From: Coriobacteriales bacterium
GTDB lineage: Bacteria; Actinomycetota; Coriobacteriia; Coriobacteriales; JAEZZM01
Assembly (NCBI GenBank): GCA_029983705.1
Contig: JASBYZ010000072.1
Coordinates: 1 to 7,581 of the forward strand
DNA: 7,581 nucleotides
Direction of reading: 5' to 3'
In this document: positions 5,860-7,581 of the stretch, piece by piece
How the letters are laid out: the number at the start of each line of letters is the position of its first letter
Numbering within the stretch: the first letter of the stretch is position 1
Position numbers and translations under genes: made by a program
The notes under the pieces: model-generated
Told to the model about the DNA's origin: nothing
Seen by the model: only the letters and a program-made list of their open reading frames with translations
Database searches by the model: none

Positions 5860-6816
5860 CTACTTAGCGGTGATAATGGTACCTGCCTCACCGCGAAGTC
5901 CTGCGGCTGCACATTCAAGAGAGGTGATGAGTGCCTTACCTTGTGGATAAGCCTCAACATACTCAATGCAAGCCTCAATCTTTGGAAGCATACTACCTGG
6001 AGCAAATTGTCCTTGCTTGATGTACTCTTTTGCCTCAGCAACAGTCATCTTAGTAAGAGCTTTTTGCTCAGGAGTGTTAAAGTTGATCATTACATTTTCA
6101 ACAGCGGTTAAGATAACAAGCATGTCTGCGCCAAAGTCTGCTGCAAGTCTTGAGCTTGAGCGGTCTTTATCGATAACAGCTGGAACTCCTTCATAACCGT
6201 TCTCGGTCTCAAATACAGGAATTCCTCCACCACCGGTTGAAACTACAACGTAGCCTGCCTCGTTTAAGTCTGTAATTGCATCAAACTCAACGATTCTTAC
6301 AGGTTTTGGAGAAGCAACTACCTGTCTCCAACCTCTTCCAGCATCCTCCTTGTATGTCCAGCCAGTCTCAGCGGCCTTAGCCTTAGCCTCTTCTTCTGTT
6401 AAGAAGGCGCCAACTGGCTTTGTTGGATCATCAAATGCTGGGTCGTTTCTATCAACAACGGTCTGAGTAATAACGTTTACTACAGATCTTTGGATGTTTC
6501 TTCTTTTTATCTCATTGAGAAGCGCTTGTGAGAGGTGGTAGCCAATGTAGCCTTGGCTCATAGCACCTGCTTCTGGAAAAGGCATCTCAGGAGTTTTGCC
6601 ATCTTTAGATGAAGCAAAAGCAAAGGCGTTGTTAATCATGCCAACCTGAGGACCATTACCGTGAGATACAATTACGTTTGTATCTTCTTCAAGCATATCC
6701 ACAATATGAGATGCGGTGTTTTGTACAAGGGCAAGTTGCTCTTGTGGGGTATTTCCAAGTGCGTTACCACCAAGGGCGATAACTACTGACTTACCGCTTC
6801 CTTTTTTGTATCCCAT
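5860..6816 (-). CDS. arcC: Carbamate kinase
   Basis: Carbamate kinase transfers phosphate from carbamoyl phosphate to ADP, giving ATP plus carbamate, which falls apart to ammonia and CO2. It is the energy-yielding last step of the arginine deiminase pathway. The 318-residue product has the usual length and the family blocks VIALGGNAL (12-20), SHGNGPQVG (51-59), STGGGGIP (193-200), the DKD segment with Lys217, and GSMLPKIEA with Lys279. The start is placed at the ATG at 6816, with GAGG 7 nt upstream (6824-6827). An in-frame TTG two codons earlier is less likely because it would leave no spacing from that site. The gene follows arcB after 28 nt and is followed by a terminator hairpin, so arcB-arcC form one transcript here. 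It should be a soluble cytoplasmic enzyme. Confidence 0.96.
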   Translation of the reverse strand: MGYKKGSGKSVVIALGGNALGNTPQEQLALVQNTASHIVDMLEEDTNVIVSHGNGPQVGMINNAFAFASSKDGKTPEMPFPEAGAMSQGYIGYHLSQALLNEIKRRNIQRSVVNVITQTVVDRNDPAFDDPTKPVGAFLTEEEAKAKAAETGWTYKEDAGRGWRQVVASPKPVRIVEFDAITDLNEAGYVVVSTGGGGIPVFETENGYEGVPAVIDKDRSSSRLAADFGADMLVILTAVENVMINFNTPEQKALTKMTVAEAKEYIKQGQFAPGSMLPKIEACIEYVEAYPQGKALITSLECAAAGLRGEAGTIITAK

Positions 6817-6844
6817 CTGCAAACCTCAATTCTTAATCGCGTTT

Positions 6845-7581
6845 TTATCTTAAGGTTGCATACATAACTGCTTTAATGGTGTGCATGCGGTTTTCAGCCT
6901 CATCAAATACTCTTGATTGAGCTGATTCAAATACCTCATCGGTAACTTCCATCTCAGTTACGCCAAATTTCTCTGCAATATCTGCACCAATGGTGGTGTT
7001 GGTATCGTGGAATGATGGGAGGCAGTGTAGGAAGATAGCGTCTGGCTCAGCCTTTGCCATAATCTCTTTAGTTACGCGGTATGGGGTAAGTGCCTTAATG
7101 CGTGGCTCCCAAACCTCATCTGGCTCACCCATTGAAACCCAAACATCAGTTGCGATAACATGTGCGCCCTTTGCAGCTTCATCCACATTCTCTGTCAAGG
7201 TAATGGTTGAACCGTTCTCTTTGGCAATCTCTTGGCAGGTCTTAACGAGCTCATCGTCTGGCATGTACTCCTTAGGACCACATGCTACAAAGTTAATACC
7301 AAGCTTTGCGCAAATTACGAGATAAGAGCGGCACATGTTAAAGCGAGCGTCTCCAAAGTATGCAAACTTCTTGCCTTTAATGTCGTAATTAAAGTTCTCT
7401 TGCATAGTTAAAATATCAGCAAGCATCTGGGTTGGATGCCATTCGTTGGTTAAACCATTCCATACAGGAACACCAGCTTTTGCAGCGAGTTCATCAACGT
7501 CTGCCTGGTCAAATCCTCTAAACTCAATACCGTCATATAAACGACCAAGTACGCGAGCAGTGTCTTCGATAGACTCCTTTT
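6845..7581 (-). CDS. arcB: Ornithine carbamoyltransferase, catabolic (5' end beyond window)
   Basis: The enzyme interconverts citrulline plus phosphate and ornithine plus carbamoyl phosphate. Beside arcC its likely direction is catabolic, feeding carbamoyl phosphate to the kinase. The frame enters at the right edge, and 244 residues are visible, starting KESIEDTARVLGR. About the first 90 residues, including the carbamoyl-phosphate-binding STRTR region, lie outside. Visible family blocks are HPTQ (fragment residues 48-51), DVWVSMGEP (145-153), the HCLP active-site motif (185-188) and the C-terminal NRMHTIKAVM. The ornithine-loop block, usually GDARNNMGNS, reads GDARFNMCRS. The key second Asn is kept but the flanking residues are altered. 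The methionine at 7426 is internal, not a start. arcA would be expected upstream of this gene, beyond the window. Confidence 0.96.
   Translation of the reverse strand, partial: KESIEDTARVLGRLYDGIEFRGFDQADVDELAAKAGVPVWNGLTNEWHPTQMLADILTMQENFNYDIKGKKFAYFGDARFNMCRSYLVICAKLGINFVACGPKEYMPDDELVKTCQEIAKENGSTITLTENVDEAAKGAHVIATDVWVSMGEPDEVWEPRIKALTPYRVTKEIMAKAEPDAIFLHCLPSFHDTNTTIGADIAEKFGVTEMEVTDEVFESAQSRVFDEAENRMHTIKAVMYATLR

Noticed and set aside
1..7581. CRISPR arrays, insertion sequences, tRNA or rRNA genes
   Set aside because: No regularly spaced repeats, transposase-like product, terminal inverted repeats or cloverleaf sequence were seen.

Overview
The window is a compact stretch of bacterial chromosome in which every confident gene is read from the minus strand, that is, right to left in these coordinates. 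Base composition is moderately AT-rich, with much more AT-rich intergenic DNA. Ribosome sites are GGAG/GAGG-like. The catabolic ornithine carbamoyltransferase and carbamate kinase point to a fermentative, arginine-degrading organism. I would guess a low-GC member of the Coriobacteriia (Atopobium/Lancefieldella/Fannyhessea-like) or a Firmicute. No rRNA or other phylogenetic marker is present, so this is a weak inference.

In transcription order (right to left), the 3' three quarters of arcB (ornithine carbamoyltransferase) enters at the right edge, followed 28 nt later by arcC (carbamate kinase). These are the last two steps of the arginine deiminase pathway: citrulline to carbamoyl phosphate to ATP. 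The first gene, arcA, is not in the window and would be expected beyond the right edge. A hairpin terminator follows arcC. Next comes a tightly spaced pair: a DUF2201-type protein (degenerate metallopeptidase domain plus a VWA-like domain with an intact metal site), then a long MoxR-family AAA+ ATPase.

A 394-nt AT-rich intergenic region follows. It holds a good sigma-70-type promoter and a GTGA-N6-TCAC palindrome of the Crp/Fnr (ArcR-like) class. This drives a 382-residue protein of the L-arginine:glycine amidinotransferase family with all three catalytic residues intact but altered acceptor-site positions. A terminator hairpin follows, whose 3' arm can instead pair with a downstream segment. 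Then come a possible 33-codon small ORF and an EamA/DMT-family membrane transporter that runs off the left edge.

The common theme is arginine. arcBC makes ATP from arginine through citrulline. The amidinotransferase-like enzyme would also use arginine and release ornithine, with the acceptor unknown. The transporter is a candidate for moving the product, ornithine or a related compound. The VWA/MoxR pair may act as a remodelling chaperone, by analogy with RavA-ViaA and lysine decarboxylase in E. coli. The most unusual points are the amidinotransferase and transporter beside the arc genes, the Crp/Fnr-type palindrome, the switch-like RNA region upstream of the transporter, and the VWA/MoxR pair lodged within the arginine cluster.
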